In this document: positions 53,591-64,000 of the stretch, piece after piece
Position numbering within the stretch: position 1 is the first letter of the stretch
Layout of the letters: each line of letters starts with the position of its first letter
Source of the DNA: Epiperipatus broadwayi
Lineage: Eukaryota; Onychophora; Udeonychophora; Euonychophora; Peripatidae
Assembly (NCBI GenBank): GCA_028023455.1
Contig: JAQFVV010006294.1
Span: 1,446,001 to 1,510,000, forward strand
DNA length: 64,000 nucleotides
Direction of reading: 5' to 3'
Position numbers and translations under genes: made by a program
The notes under the pieces: generated by a model
What the model saw: only the letters and a program-made list of their open reading frames with translations
Database searches by the model: none
What the model was told of the DNA's origin: nothing

Positions 53591-56500
53591 AAAAATCAGA
53601 GAGACTCTTCAGCTAGACTCAGTGGGGTTACAATAAAATTTACAAAGATGACAATACACAGAGATCTATTACAAGGTGGAGGAAAAATCATACAATACTG
53701 CCAAATAAACAGGGCATAATAATAATTTGAAATAAATCATTAAGGAAAATTTCTACTTTTCAAATATTTATAAGACTCAACCCTCCATCAAATCACATTC
53801 TCTGGGTACAAGTTTGTGAGTAAAAAAGATATATATATATCTCTTACTAAAATTTCTTATCTCATATTCTGAAATAAACACTATCCTTGTTATGGCTTCT
53901 GATAGCATGATTTGTAATAAATTAAATGAAATAAATACCACAAGATGTGCTCTTCTTCTAGCACAGGGAATAAATAAGAAATTCTAATTCTACACTAGTA
54001 GTACTGAATGTTGTGATATAGAAAATTATGTAAATCACTGCACAAAACAACAAGAATAAATGATCTCAGGATTCCTACTGTAACTCTTGTGAAATGAACT
54101 AATATAAAGTTGTCTACTAAGTAAGTGAATAGGTAAAGGAATAGCTGAATGATACCCTGGCTGACTATAGGAGGCAAACACTTATTTGAAGTGACCGCAT
54201 CCAACTGCAAGATAACAATATTTATCAAAATTATAGAAAAGCATAATTACTTAAATATTTACTTACATAATTAAAATATTCAAAATTTAGATTAATTATA
54301 GCACTTTACTCAGGACATCATTCAAGATGGAAGAAAGACAGGGTGCTTTTTATGTCATTCCATCTTACCACAGACAACTTTCATAGGCAACTAAATGTAA
54401 ACTAGACCTTGACATTGAAATAATTACAATAGTGTGCAGTCTAAAATAGCATGGATCATCTTCTGGAATGTCAAACCATTTCACCTTATAAAAGACAATC
54501 TTCTATCTTAGAAGATAACATAGTTTAAAAATACTTCTTAAACTATTACTTTGGTATCTGGAAATGTGAAATTATCTGTTACAGTGATTTCATCCAGAAA
54601 TCACAACTATATGCATAACTTTATCTTATTTCTGTGGATATGAAAATATTCTATATGACATTAATTAAATAAAATAATTAACATTGTGAACCCAAGACAA
54701 TAACATATAAAAAAATAAGCAGTAACTAAATTTATTTTAAATAAATACTTAATGAGTTTATTTACAATGTAATACAATAAAACAAAATTTACACAGACTT
54801 GGAAACATTGCCAAGATAGCGCTGTTAACAAATATAGTCACTTGACTAACTGTATTTAAAATTCTTTTGGGTCTTACAAATAAATGCTAAGGCTTCTTAA
54901 AAAAATAAATAAATGATTTTACATAAATCACCCTACATAACAGTTTAGTTAAATGGAGAGTTAACATTAGCTAATTCTTATACATCTCCAATATAAGGAA
55001 TCCCTTAAACAATTTTGGGCATTATAAATTTATATATTTACATGGGATTAATCATTAGCTCAATAACATAATTTCTCTTGATTTATTTATTCTAAAATAA
55101 AACATTATCAAAATTGATAACCATGATTAATAGACTGATCTGTTAATACCTGACTTTATACGCTAAATAAATTTAAGCAATAGCTGGTATATCTAAAATA
55201 AATCTCAAACTACAAATAAATACTCTCTATTGTTTAGGCTTTTGAACTAATGAACACCTAAATGAATGAATGAAATGAAATGTATGGCCACTCATCAGAA
55301 GTCTCTCACATACATAAAAATTTAAAGATTACTATCCACATAACATAAATTATGGAAAGATTAAAAGTAAATGACTTACACATCCATCGGTGAAAATTCC
55401 AGGTGAATACAGCAATTATAGAGCATGTGTGGATTGCACTTATTGGCCATCTGCTTACAAGTTAAACATTTAAAATTACTAACTGTTGATGGTTGGCTTA
55501 TGACTGATTACAGTATCATAATAGCACATTACAGACATTGTTACACCTTTAAGCACTAAAACAACTGAGTGCAACCTGAAGAAACTAAATCCTTCAAACT
55601 AACTTATCTTGCCATCACATATTCAAAACACAATACAACCTTACCTACTATGGTGGAAAACTAGCTTTAAATACATCATGAGTGATAGGCAAAACCCAGG
55701 CACTACAGAGCAAATCAGCATAAATCAATAAATACATCATAAGAATGGTGGCTTCCAAACACCTACTTCTGAGGCAAAAGGGATGACTGGACTTTTGTCA
55801 CAGCACATCAGGACAACATGGAAAGACGCATCAAGAAATATAGGATCCTCTCCAGGGATCTAGGTATCTTATAAAGATATAATAATAATGACTGGAAATA
55901 AGCACTATCACCTCATGGAACAGAATATAATAAAGATGGAGAACTTATCCACTCCATCAAGCACAATAATGAATATAAACAATACTATAACTAACAATGA
56001 CAAGATACAAACATCACTATAACTAACTAAAGTCACATTCAAAATTTTAATCATACTAACAATAAGCAATGTCTGAACCATCAAGTGGAATTTTTAAGTC
56101 AAAAGACTATAAAAAAAATTATTGATAAACAAAATTAATAGCATATGAAATTTTTGGCACAAAATTACAATACACACATGTATGAATATCAAATATCAAA
56201 ATTATTATAACAAGTGGACATGAATAATAATGTGAATAATGTGTGAGTATAATAATGCTCAATGCATAAAAATATTGGCGGTTATAATTTCTATTGCATT
56301 TATGCAAAAATATAAATGAAAAACTTCTGACAATTAATTACTTGGACTGTTTAGCATATAACTGGGTAAACTGCCATACATTAAAAATAATTATAGTGAG
56401 AGACAAAATCTCTACTGACTCAAAATAAATAATGTATAATTCAGCCTGTTAAGCACATACTAAACATATAATAAGTATTACCTGTTAATTAATGTGCAGA

Positions 56501-59500
56501 ATATCTGCACATTATGATAAACCCATTAAATTTAAAATTACATGAATTAAATACCTAGCAGACTTGTAATAATGAATAGTATTACATTAAATATAACAAA
56601 ATCTCAAAGAAAATATTGCATAAAATATATTTTTACCAATAAAAAACAAACTTAGTTCATAAGTAAACTTTCTTCACACTTAGCCATCTGTTAAGTACAT
56701 ATAATATTAATTCTTACTGCGAAGCTTCTTATCAAAATTAATATTTCATATATGGCAAAAGAATTTCCAAAACAAACAGTTCTTATGTAATATAGTTCTA
56801 AAATATAAGCACATCTAAATATAAGCAATAAGATAAATGAAAATTAATAATGAGTCACGATAGGAAATGACAATGTTGTAATACAATAATTCTTTCAGCT
56901 GATAGACAATTTCAGGATCCTGCAGGTTTATTTAACTAATACTGTAGCTTCATTTTAATTTTTTTTGAAGAACACATTTTAAGCACTTAGGAACTTATTT
57001 GTAAAAAATAATGAGACGTTTCCAGGTTATTAATTAATACATTTGCATAATATAATTTATAAAGCATTCATCAATAGAAAATATTTCAGCATATAAGAAC
57101 GTCTTTAGAAATATCTCTACTAACTCCATAATATTATAAGTTGATAAACTAATATTCTACATTTCTTTGAATAGCAACTAATTCTTCTTTCTTAAAAATT
57201 CGAATTAAAGAGTTTCAGCATAGCAAAACATTTAAAATCTTTTTTTTTTCATTATGTGTCTTCTTTCATATATGAAGAACTATTTTAAAACAGGTTAGTT
57301 ATTTAAACATTTTTAAGAGTTATTCTTTAAACAGTTACAATGGCAATTAATAATTTTAGACATTAATTGAGCAAATTATTACAATGCATTTTTAAATCTT
57401 AAATATGTAGCTTAAATAATCAGTGCATTTTAATTTTCTTCTTTTAAAGTTTATCCCATTTACGAGATAGCTAAGCAAATAAGAACTGGAAAATTTTTCT
57501 GCATAATTTTTGGTTATAAAAATCATAAATAAATGTAACAACTGCTTAGTGTTAAAACTTCTTCCATAGTTAATCTCATTGAAATAATTAGTAATAATAA
57601 TAAAATTCCTTTGAAGCATTGTTATAATAATTAAGAAAGATTAATTGTAATTCAGTTATCAAAAGAATGGGGAACTACCTATAATTTAGCCGACGTTCAT
57701 TGCTGACTGGTTATATTATTTTTCCATTTATACTTTTAGGAAAAATAATAAAAAATTATAAAAAATTTTAAGTCTTTAAAACTTTACCTTGTGCCAGGAT
57801 TCAAGCTAGACCAGAAGAGAAGAATGAACAAAAAATGTTAATCAATTGATGATGTCATTTTAGTCTAGATATTTAAAAAAAAATGACACACGATTTAATG
57901 AATTCAATTTAGGAGAAAACTAATAAAGTTTTCTTATACAAAAAAAAAATATTATATAAAAAAAATAATCACAACATTTATTCACCCAATGATTCAATTA
58001 TTTTTGAGATATCTCTTGACTAAAGTTTAAATTATTAATTATTTATTCACTAAATTACCTTAATTATTATTACAATTATTTATTGATTTATATATATATA
58101 TTTAACATGAGTTTAAATAACTCAACATAAACTACTTTATTAATGATAAAACATAATTTCTCTGCATTCACGCCCACAAATTGAAACATGATAAATGACA
58201 TTCTAACTCTAAGTTAATTTATTAACTACTTTTTAAATAACTAATTATAACTTATAATAATTGTCAAATAAAAATATTTAAAGATATTTAATATTAAAAT
58301 TATTTTACAGACTTTAAAGCTGACTTATATAATAAGCTAATATCTTAACTTTGGGTCTTACTCTTTTAAAAATTTACAAATGCTAATTTTAAATTAATTT
58401 TACATTCTCTACTCTCTTCGGCCTTATAACTAATTTACTACACTACTAAAATATTATTTTCTGGCACACATTTTGCTATAATCCTATTGTTTTATTAATA
58501 AATAAAATTATTAAAAGCAATATAAGCTTTTATGCTTATGAAATTATAAGAAACATGACTATTTTACATACAAACTGTACTAAAAGGGTTATATGCAACA
58601 GAACTATTGTTCATTTTATGTTTTACTTATTAGTTAACTTTTTTTTTTTTTAAATCAAGAAAACACAGGAGTTTGTAATTTTGAGATTAAGCAATGGGAT
58701 TAAATGTGAAAACACTTAGTCACAATATATAGTTAAATTTTTTGCCAAAACGGGTTAAAGATAATTATAACAGAGTATTAAAAGTGACAACATTTCATCA
58801 CTGATCATAATATATTACTGTTTGCCACACCAGTAACATAATTTATTATAGCATTTTAAATGTAAAACTACATCATAAAATAATGAAACTCTTCCACACA
58901 CATTAAAAATTTAATACAAATTTACTACAGTTCTTATACATTTAATTAATAAAAAACATCAACAGTACAGATATCATACATCATATATTTATTTTTCTAA
59001 ATGATGATTATCAGTCTTCCATATTGAAAATGCTATGGAATGATGTTATAAATTTTCTTTTATTTAAAAGTATATACAAGCACTTTAAAAGGCTGGATGA
59101 AGAAGCTATTAATGGCAAACAACCAAAATAAATCAATGTAGTCTAAGCGCTTTCAAAGTGTTATCCCTCATCATACATGTATATTATCATATATTAAACT
59201 CTTTTTTTCTTTATCTCAAAAACTTCTGTGAGTTCTATTCTTAGTAAAATTTAAAAATTCAAAGTTTGCCATATATTATTGCTTAATAATACTGCTCTGT
59301 GTGATTTAGTACCAAGTTCCATGGATCCTGATTCAATCTATCACTTTTAAGCAATTAATAAACTATGAAAAATTTGATCAGGGAAACTATCAATTCAGAA
59401 CTAGTGACTGTATTATTAGATATTAATTACTAAATTTATTTTTAATTAATATTTCAAATGCAATTTCATTTTGTTATATTAACATAGGAACTTATCTATT

Positions 59501-59907
59501 GTTACTAAGATATTTAGCATATTGTCAATTTCTCTTTCTTTTACCAAAATAAATAGCATCCAAAATGTTTTAAATAAAAATATTGATCTATTCTAATTTG
59601 ATCTTTAGGCATTTTTTTTTTTTTTTGGTTATTCAATTATAAAATACTGAAGACAATCAGTCCATCCACTGTACTGTAAACAAACTAGAGACGACTTGGC
59701 TTATAAAATCATGTCAGTAGCCATAATTTTAATGCAAGTTACAATTAAAAATAAATCAGCATAACTTTATAATGAGTCATTGATCATTGTTTTATTATCT
59801 ATTTTGAATGCGATTTCATAATTTCAAATACCATCTGCATTTGTTTAATTGTGAAACCATATAACACTTTTATATATTGGAACCCAAGTCTATTCACCAA
59901 TTTAACT
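53591..59907. other. AT-rich sequence with isolated splice-like signals
   Basis: Several minus-strand segments have good splice signals but no family match and inconsistent phases: 57788-57805 (18 nt, LESWHK), 56718-56797, 55647-55704 and 55380-55450. A short plus-strand frame at about 55771-55872 (DDWTFVTAHQDNMERR...) may be a decayed repeat. None is firm enough to call as a gene. Confidence 0.3.
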
Positions 59908-60026
59908 GCTAAAGCTAACTCAATGTATAAGTCACCCTGTCATAATTTGTTGCTGTAATAGAATGAAATTCTAAAGCCAACTCAATGTATAAGTCATTTG
60001 ATCTTAATTTGGAGCTGTAATAGTTC
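59908..60026. repeat. diverged ~65-bp tandem duplication
   Basis: ctaaagctaactcaatgtat at about 59908 recurs as ctaaagccaactcaatgtat at about 59972. Each is followed by aagtca and, further on, gctgtaatag. Confidence 0.75.
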
Positions 60027-60344
60027 TGGAGCACAAAGTCCACGAATCATGGACAGTTTTGATCGCTTTCAGTGCTTAAGCTTTTTATAAACCCGCGTGA
60101 TAAAATGCCAAAGTTACAAAATGGCTTTCTGTAAAACCCATCATTTTTCATTACAATTTAAAATAAGCCAAAGTAACTTTACATTATAATAAATCATAGA
60201 TTGCCATTATCTATTTTGAGTACTTTTTCACAAACTCTGACTAAAATACTTTACTTTATTACTTTGTAATCAATACATATCCCTAAGTTAGGACAATCAT
60301 CTTACTTACAGTGTAGTGCAAATGTCAACAGAGACAACAAACAT

Positions 60345-62345
60345 GAAAGTGTATAGTAATGGAAATATTACAAAAAGAATTGAATGAAGCAGGGAAAAAA
60401 TTGAAAAGTGGAAAGGCAAGAAGTTTAGATGGATGGTCAGCAGAGATGGTGATAAATTTAGAAAATAGGGCAAAATTAAATCTATTATCATGTTTTAATA
60501 AGATGACACAGAAGAGAGAATTTCCAGATAGCTGGAATAATACAAGAGTAGGGCTACTATTTAAAGGAAAAGATAAGAATCATAGAAAGTTAAACAATTA
60601 TAGACTTATAGCAGTAACGTCAGTGTTATATAAAGCTTTTGCATATATGATGGCTGGAAGGGTTGTAAAGTGAATGGAAGAAAATAATATAGTGGGAGAA
60701 ATGCAAGGAGGTTTTCGATTAGATAGGTGTATAGGAGATAGTTTATTTGTAATCACACAACTTATAGATATGAGTAGGAATAAAGATAGACAGTTATATA
60801 TGGTTTACATAGATATAGAGAAGGCATATGATAGAGTAAATAGAAATAAATTAATAAGTTTAGTAAATTAGAAATGAATGGTGTTTTGGTGGATATTATT
60901 AAGAGATTACTGTATGTATCAATTATGAAATATAGAATCAGTTAATGCCCTATGTCATCTATTTTGTTTTTGTTATATTTGAGAAGAATGGAGAGAGCAA
61001 TATAAAGACAAGACAGAGGGGTAGCAATACTATTAATAGATGGCAGGGAATATACCCATTATAAAGTATTTTATTTGCTGATGATATCTTCTTGAGCACA
61101 GAAACTAGGGAAGATAGGGAAGTTATGCTGAAGACATGTATAAGGATGGGTAAAGAGATGGGGAAATTAAATTTAGTGAAGGAAAATCAAAAGTAATAAT
61201 GATAAATGCTAGAGAAAGAGAAAATAAATAATTTTTGGTGGGGGATATAAAGTTAAATGTGGTAAATAGGTATAACTATTTGGGAATCATCTTAAGTAAT
61301 CAGAGAAATTGCTTGGATGAAAAGGAGAAAAAATTGATAACTGAAGAAAAGAAAGGGATTGATAAAGAAATTGTTTTCATATAATAAATATGATGTAGCT
61401 AGAATTATATGGAAGGGAGAGGCAATAGCAGGGTTAACTTATGGTAACGATGCATTGTGTGTTAGTAAAGGGGTGTTATAGTATTTAGAAAATGTACAAA
61501 GAAAAGTAGGATGACATGCATTGGATGCAGATGTGTGGATGGCAAAGGAGGCAATTCAAGGAAAAATGGGATGGTCAAGGTTTTATGTGAGAGATACAAA
61601 AAGCAAAATGAAAATGTTTGGAACATTGCAATTTATGGATAATAAGAGAATAGCCAAAATAGTTTTAATCGGGTTATGAGTAAAGGACAGACAACAAGAT
61701 GGTGAGAAAGGTAGCATGGGATGGAAAAGATTTGGATAAAGACTTTATGTCAGTATACTTATACAAAAGGTAGGATGATTGTGTTAGAATTGTTGAGTAT
61801 TATAGTGGCAAGGAATGGGATAGAAGTAGGGAGTTGGGGAGATGAAAAAATAGTATGGAGAGTAAAAAGAGTTTACATATATATAAAAATAAACAGAATA
61901 TTGGGTGAGAGTTAATTTATGATAATAGCAAGAAGAATAGTTTACTGTTTAAGGCTTAAACAGGATCTTTTGCAACAAGAGAGTATGCACGTAAATGGAA
62001 AAATATGGGCGATTTAGTCTGCAAGTTATGTAAGGAAGGCATTTGTTAATTGAATGCAAATGCCTACAAGCAGAAAAGATGCAAATAATGAAGTAGTGGG
62101 AGAATAAATATAAACAAAGTGATTCTATAAAAAGTGAGTTCTTGGAAGGGGGATTTATATACAAAGGCCATAGAGTTGACAAAGATTATATTGTGGAAAA
62201 GGGACGGAGCAGGATAGGAAGAATATGGGAACGACAGTGGGGAATAGAAAGGGAAAGTAAGGTAATTAACAGATTTCTCTGGGCATAGTGTCTGAGAGAC
62301 TCCTGACTCTGATAAAGGAGAAGCCACAATGAATCTCACCACATC
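60345..62345 (+). mobile_element. 5'-truncated non-LTR retrotransposon family L2 (copy b)
   Basis: Plus strand, beginning within the reverse transcriptase and running to the 3' end. Recognisable parts in order: NNYRLIAVTSVLYKAFAYMM, GEMQGGFRLDRCIGDSLFVI, YMVYIDIEKAYDRVNR (motif A with catalytic Asp), ILFADDIFLSTE near 61075 (motif C, catalytic DD), NYLGIILSNQRN near 61275, then the region shared with 10795-11935 and a Cys-rich C-terminus. Stops and frameshifts are frequent. It is not the RTE type of the other LINEs; the clade is not assigned. It ends with the CATCATATCA-like terminus shared with copy a. Confidence 0.85.
60359..60871 (+). pseudogene. reverse transcriptase fragment of LINE family L2
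   Basis: Two in-frame ORFs, 60359-60673 and 60674-60871, are separated only by a TGA after GRVVK. Together they cover about 170 residues of the fingers and palm: SLDGWSAEMV (entry motif), GLLFKGKDKNHRKLNNYRLI, then IDIEKAYDRV. The stop replaces what is probably a Trp or Arg codon in the active element. The remaining palm and thumb follow downstream in other frames. The Met at 60359 is not a real start. Confidence 0.85.
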
Positions 62346-63156
62346 ATATCAAGGTCCATGGATCAGTTATTACTTTTTAAGCTCAAACTTATTTTATATT
62401 CGACTATTTTTATATATATACTTTATGCAGTTGATAAAATTAGACATTTATTAGAATGAAATTATTACTTTGATTTTGATGAAAGAGTAATATAATCAAA
62501 AGAATTGTCACCCCACCCCCCTCTCAGTATTATTTATAAACACGTAACATCTTAAGTTTTTTTTAACTACCTAGCCCAATTTTAATATCATGTAAATAAA
62601 ATTTTAATAATCTGAAATCACTGGATTCAAAAAATATTAAGTACTAAAATATTTCCGTCAAGGATACTATTATTTTACGATAGACAGGAAGTTATTCTTT
62701 AGCTTAGATTTCATTTTTTGACATAACAAAACTATTTTTTCCGACAGAAAATTAATCTACCACTCTTTACAATTAAAACATAGATATCACTTAAATTTAA
62801 GTAAGTCACGCTTTTGTATATTTCTTAATTTAATACCTCATTTTTAAAATGAAATATGTTTAATCTTAAATTAAGTTAACGAGAGTGTATATTATTTACA
62901 ATAATATTCATTTTATCAATTACAACATCATAAAAAATTATTTAAATTCTATTAAATATTTTATCAACATTTACTAATATATATAAAAAAATAAACTGCT
63001 AAGTCTAGTGAAAAAAAAGCCCAAACTAGTAGAGATTAAGTACTGTACCTTCAGACTTTTATAGTAAACATTCACATTTACTAGGCTATTTATCGCCCTC
63101 TCGCGGAAGTGAAATAAAATTGAAAGTAAAAAAAAAGCAATTTTAATAAAATGCCA
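62346..63156. other. AT-rich sequence, no gene recognised
   Basis: A C-run (ccccaccccc) lies at about 62511-62520. No exon or element was identified. Confidence 0.4.
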
Positions 63157-63400
63157 AACATCACATGATCACCATTTCTTAATGGGCTTAGATTGAAAGT
63201 ATTATTGTGTTTTCTAGGTGCAGTGCTCTCAGATCCAAGGCCCCTCACTGATGAAGGCCACAAGCCAGAAACTAGTCTGGGGATATTGGATGAGTAGACA
63301 CTAGATAGGGATTTTATGCACAAGCCTTCTGGCATCCATTGATTGCTCTGGCTTGCACTGAGTGGCACTACTTTATGGAGAGTTTTGCCTGTTTTAAAGA
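63157..63400 (+). mobile_element. hammerhead-family retroposon A, plus-strand copy
   Basis: The copy begins with an inverted piece of its own tail (catcacatgatcaccatttc at about 63158), then runs from gtgcagtgctctcagatcc through the ribozyme (63243-63282) to gagagttttgcctgttttaa. Short direct repeats of ataaaatg flank it, weaker evidence than the 14-bp duplications of the other copies. It carries the best-preserved ribozyme of the family. Confidence 0.7.
63243..63282 (+). ncRNA. type I hammerhead ribozyme with intact core
   Basis: Stem I: CCTCA (63243-63247) pairs with TGGGG (63278-63282), including one T-G wobble. Core CTGATGA is at 63248-63254. Stem II: GGC (63256-63258) pairs with GCC (63264-63266) around CACAA, with an A-A mismatch at its base. 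GAAA is at 63268-63271. Stem III: AC pairs with GT around a TA loop (63271-63276). The cleavage site is GTC at 63275-63277, with cleavage after C63277. All invariant core bases are present. Short stem III is typical of PLE and retrozyme hammerheads, which often cleave best as dimers. Confidence 0.72.
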
Positions 63401-63864
63401 TAAAATGAAAAAAAAACACCAATATTTATATTTTATAGAAAAAGAAAGTAGAAGAAATATCTAAAATTTAGTATTAAATTAGGTTTTTCAATTTATGTAA
63501 ATTACAAAAAGAGAATCAAAATGCAACTTTCATGCAACAACAACTGAAAGCATTTTATATATAAAAATTGCAAGAAATTTATAAAAAAATTGTTCTTAGT
63601 AAAGGTCGGAGTGATCAGGAGCTGTAAATCTCAGAGATAAAAAGAGACGTGTTTATAGTGAGTAGTATTAATGATATAGAAAAAAAATCATATAGCCATG
63701 TAGAAATAATGAATGATAGATTTATCCAAGACAGTAATAGAAAAAATTCTATCAGAGGAACAAAAAATAGAAGATTAAAAAAAGAACAGATTAAAAAAAA
63801 AAAACTAAAAAAAATCTTACAGAAAAGTCAGTGAAATAGCATAAAAAATGAACAACCAACTTAC
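63401..63864. other. AT-rich sequence, no gene recognised
   Basis: A 61-codon Lys-rich plus-strand ORF (63649-63834) looks like low-complexity chance coding. Confidence 0.4.
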
Positions 63865-63942
63865 TAGATGCTGTGTCCCTGCATTAGAATGCAAGCCAAT
63901 ATAAGCTTGTAGTGGCTTGTTTTTTAAATATTTGTTGCTAAA
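63865..63942 (-). CDS. candidate upstream exon
   Basis: Minus strand, 78 nt, 26 residues: FSNKYLKNKPLQAYIGLHSN, then AGTQHL. The donor is consensus (CTA|GTAAGT); the acceptor (GAATAAATGGTAG) is poor in pyrimidines. Phase 0 at both ends matches the four ankyrin-gene exons, and KPLQAYIGLHSNAGTQHL is protein-like. No family is recognised. It may be an upstream exon of the same gene, about 26 kb before the exon at 37837-37926. Confidence 0.35.
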
Positions 63943-64000
63943 CTACCATTTATTCAATTACTTAAAGAAAGTAGGTGGTATGAGTCAGATAAAATCAATA

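Noticed and set aside
53191-53592. 133-codon minus-strand ORF rich in Ser, Phe, Leu and Pro
   Set aside because: It is generated by the polypurine tract on the opposite strand.
55380-57805. Four minus-strand segments with good splice signals (57788-57805, 56718-56797, 55647-55704, 55380-55450)
   Set aside because: GTAAGT and pyrimidine-rich AG sites are expected often by chance at this base composition. Phases do not chain together and no family is recognised.
60306-60491. 61-codon minus-strand ORF overlapping the LINE start
   Set aside because: It is antisense to the recognisable reverse transcriptase frame.
63649-63834. 61-codon Lys-rich plus-strand ORF
   Set aside because: Low-complexity A-rich sequence with no domain; chance ORF.

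Overview
This is an AT-rich (I estimate roughly three quarters A+T), gene-poor stretch of an invertebrate animal genome. Three things point there: split genes with GT-AG introns, metazoan-type non-LTR retrotransposons, and several Penelope-like elements (PLEs) with GIY-YIG endonuclease tails. The phylum is not resolved; a chelicerate, mollusc, cnidarian or flatworm would all fit. No rRNA, CRISPR array or bacterial-style operon is present.

Host coding sequence is sparse and on the minus strand. Four short phase-0 exons (37837-37926, 25125-25214, 9104-9220, 290-388) join into one open reading frame whose last parts are ankyrin repeats; the exon at 290-388 is exactly one 33-residue repeat. They look like consecutive exons of one large gene with introns of about 9 to 16 kb, running off the left edge. 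A further candidate exon lies at 63865-63942. A separate terminal-exon-like ORF (20070-20284), weakly reminiscent of the ninjurin membrane family, sits inside one intron.

The rest is mostly transposable elements in those introns. Left part: a TIR DNA element (1209-2613); an RTE-type LINE (2975-6725, minus) carrying a nested hAT-type element with an 8-bp target duplication (5140-5647); LINE tails at 6726-7200 and 8800-8999; a PLE with inverted terminal repeats interrupted by a second LINE family (10290-12460). Middle: a ~300-bp satellite (14300-15400), palindromic retroposons (13851-16915), two head-to-head PLE copies (17640-19480), a second hAT-type element (23529-24071), a 5'-truncated PLE (25830-27602) followed by a tandem/inverted insertion (27615-28370), a decayed LINE (29820-31640) and a near full-length RTE copy (33995-37215, minus). 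Right part: ribozyme-bearing retroposons (38386-39247, 39546-39771, 63157-63400), a tRNA-derived retroposon (50205-50490), a minisatellite (52470-52938), a polypurine tract (53308-53590) and a longer copy of the second LINE (60345-62345).

The most interesting signal is a set of short retroposon families that carry type I hammerhead ribozyme (HHR) folds with very short stem III. They are arranged as dimers or with an inverted copy of their tail, and several are flanked by 11-14 bp target duplications. One copy (63243-63282) keeps an intact catalytic core. Two families also carry tRNA-like sequence. Together with the PLEs, whose ends carry a related CTGAAGA...GAAAC motif, this suggests transcripts that self-cleave to unit length or circles and are re-inserted by PLE machinery, as proposed for metazoan retrozymes. 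The structures are visible in the sequence; the mobilisation model is inference.
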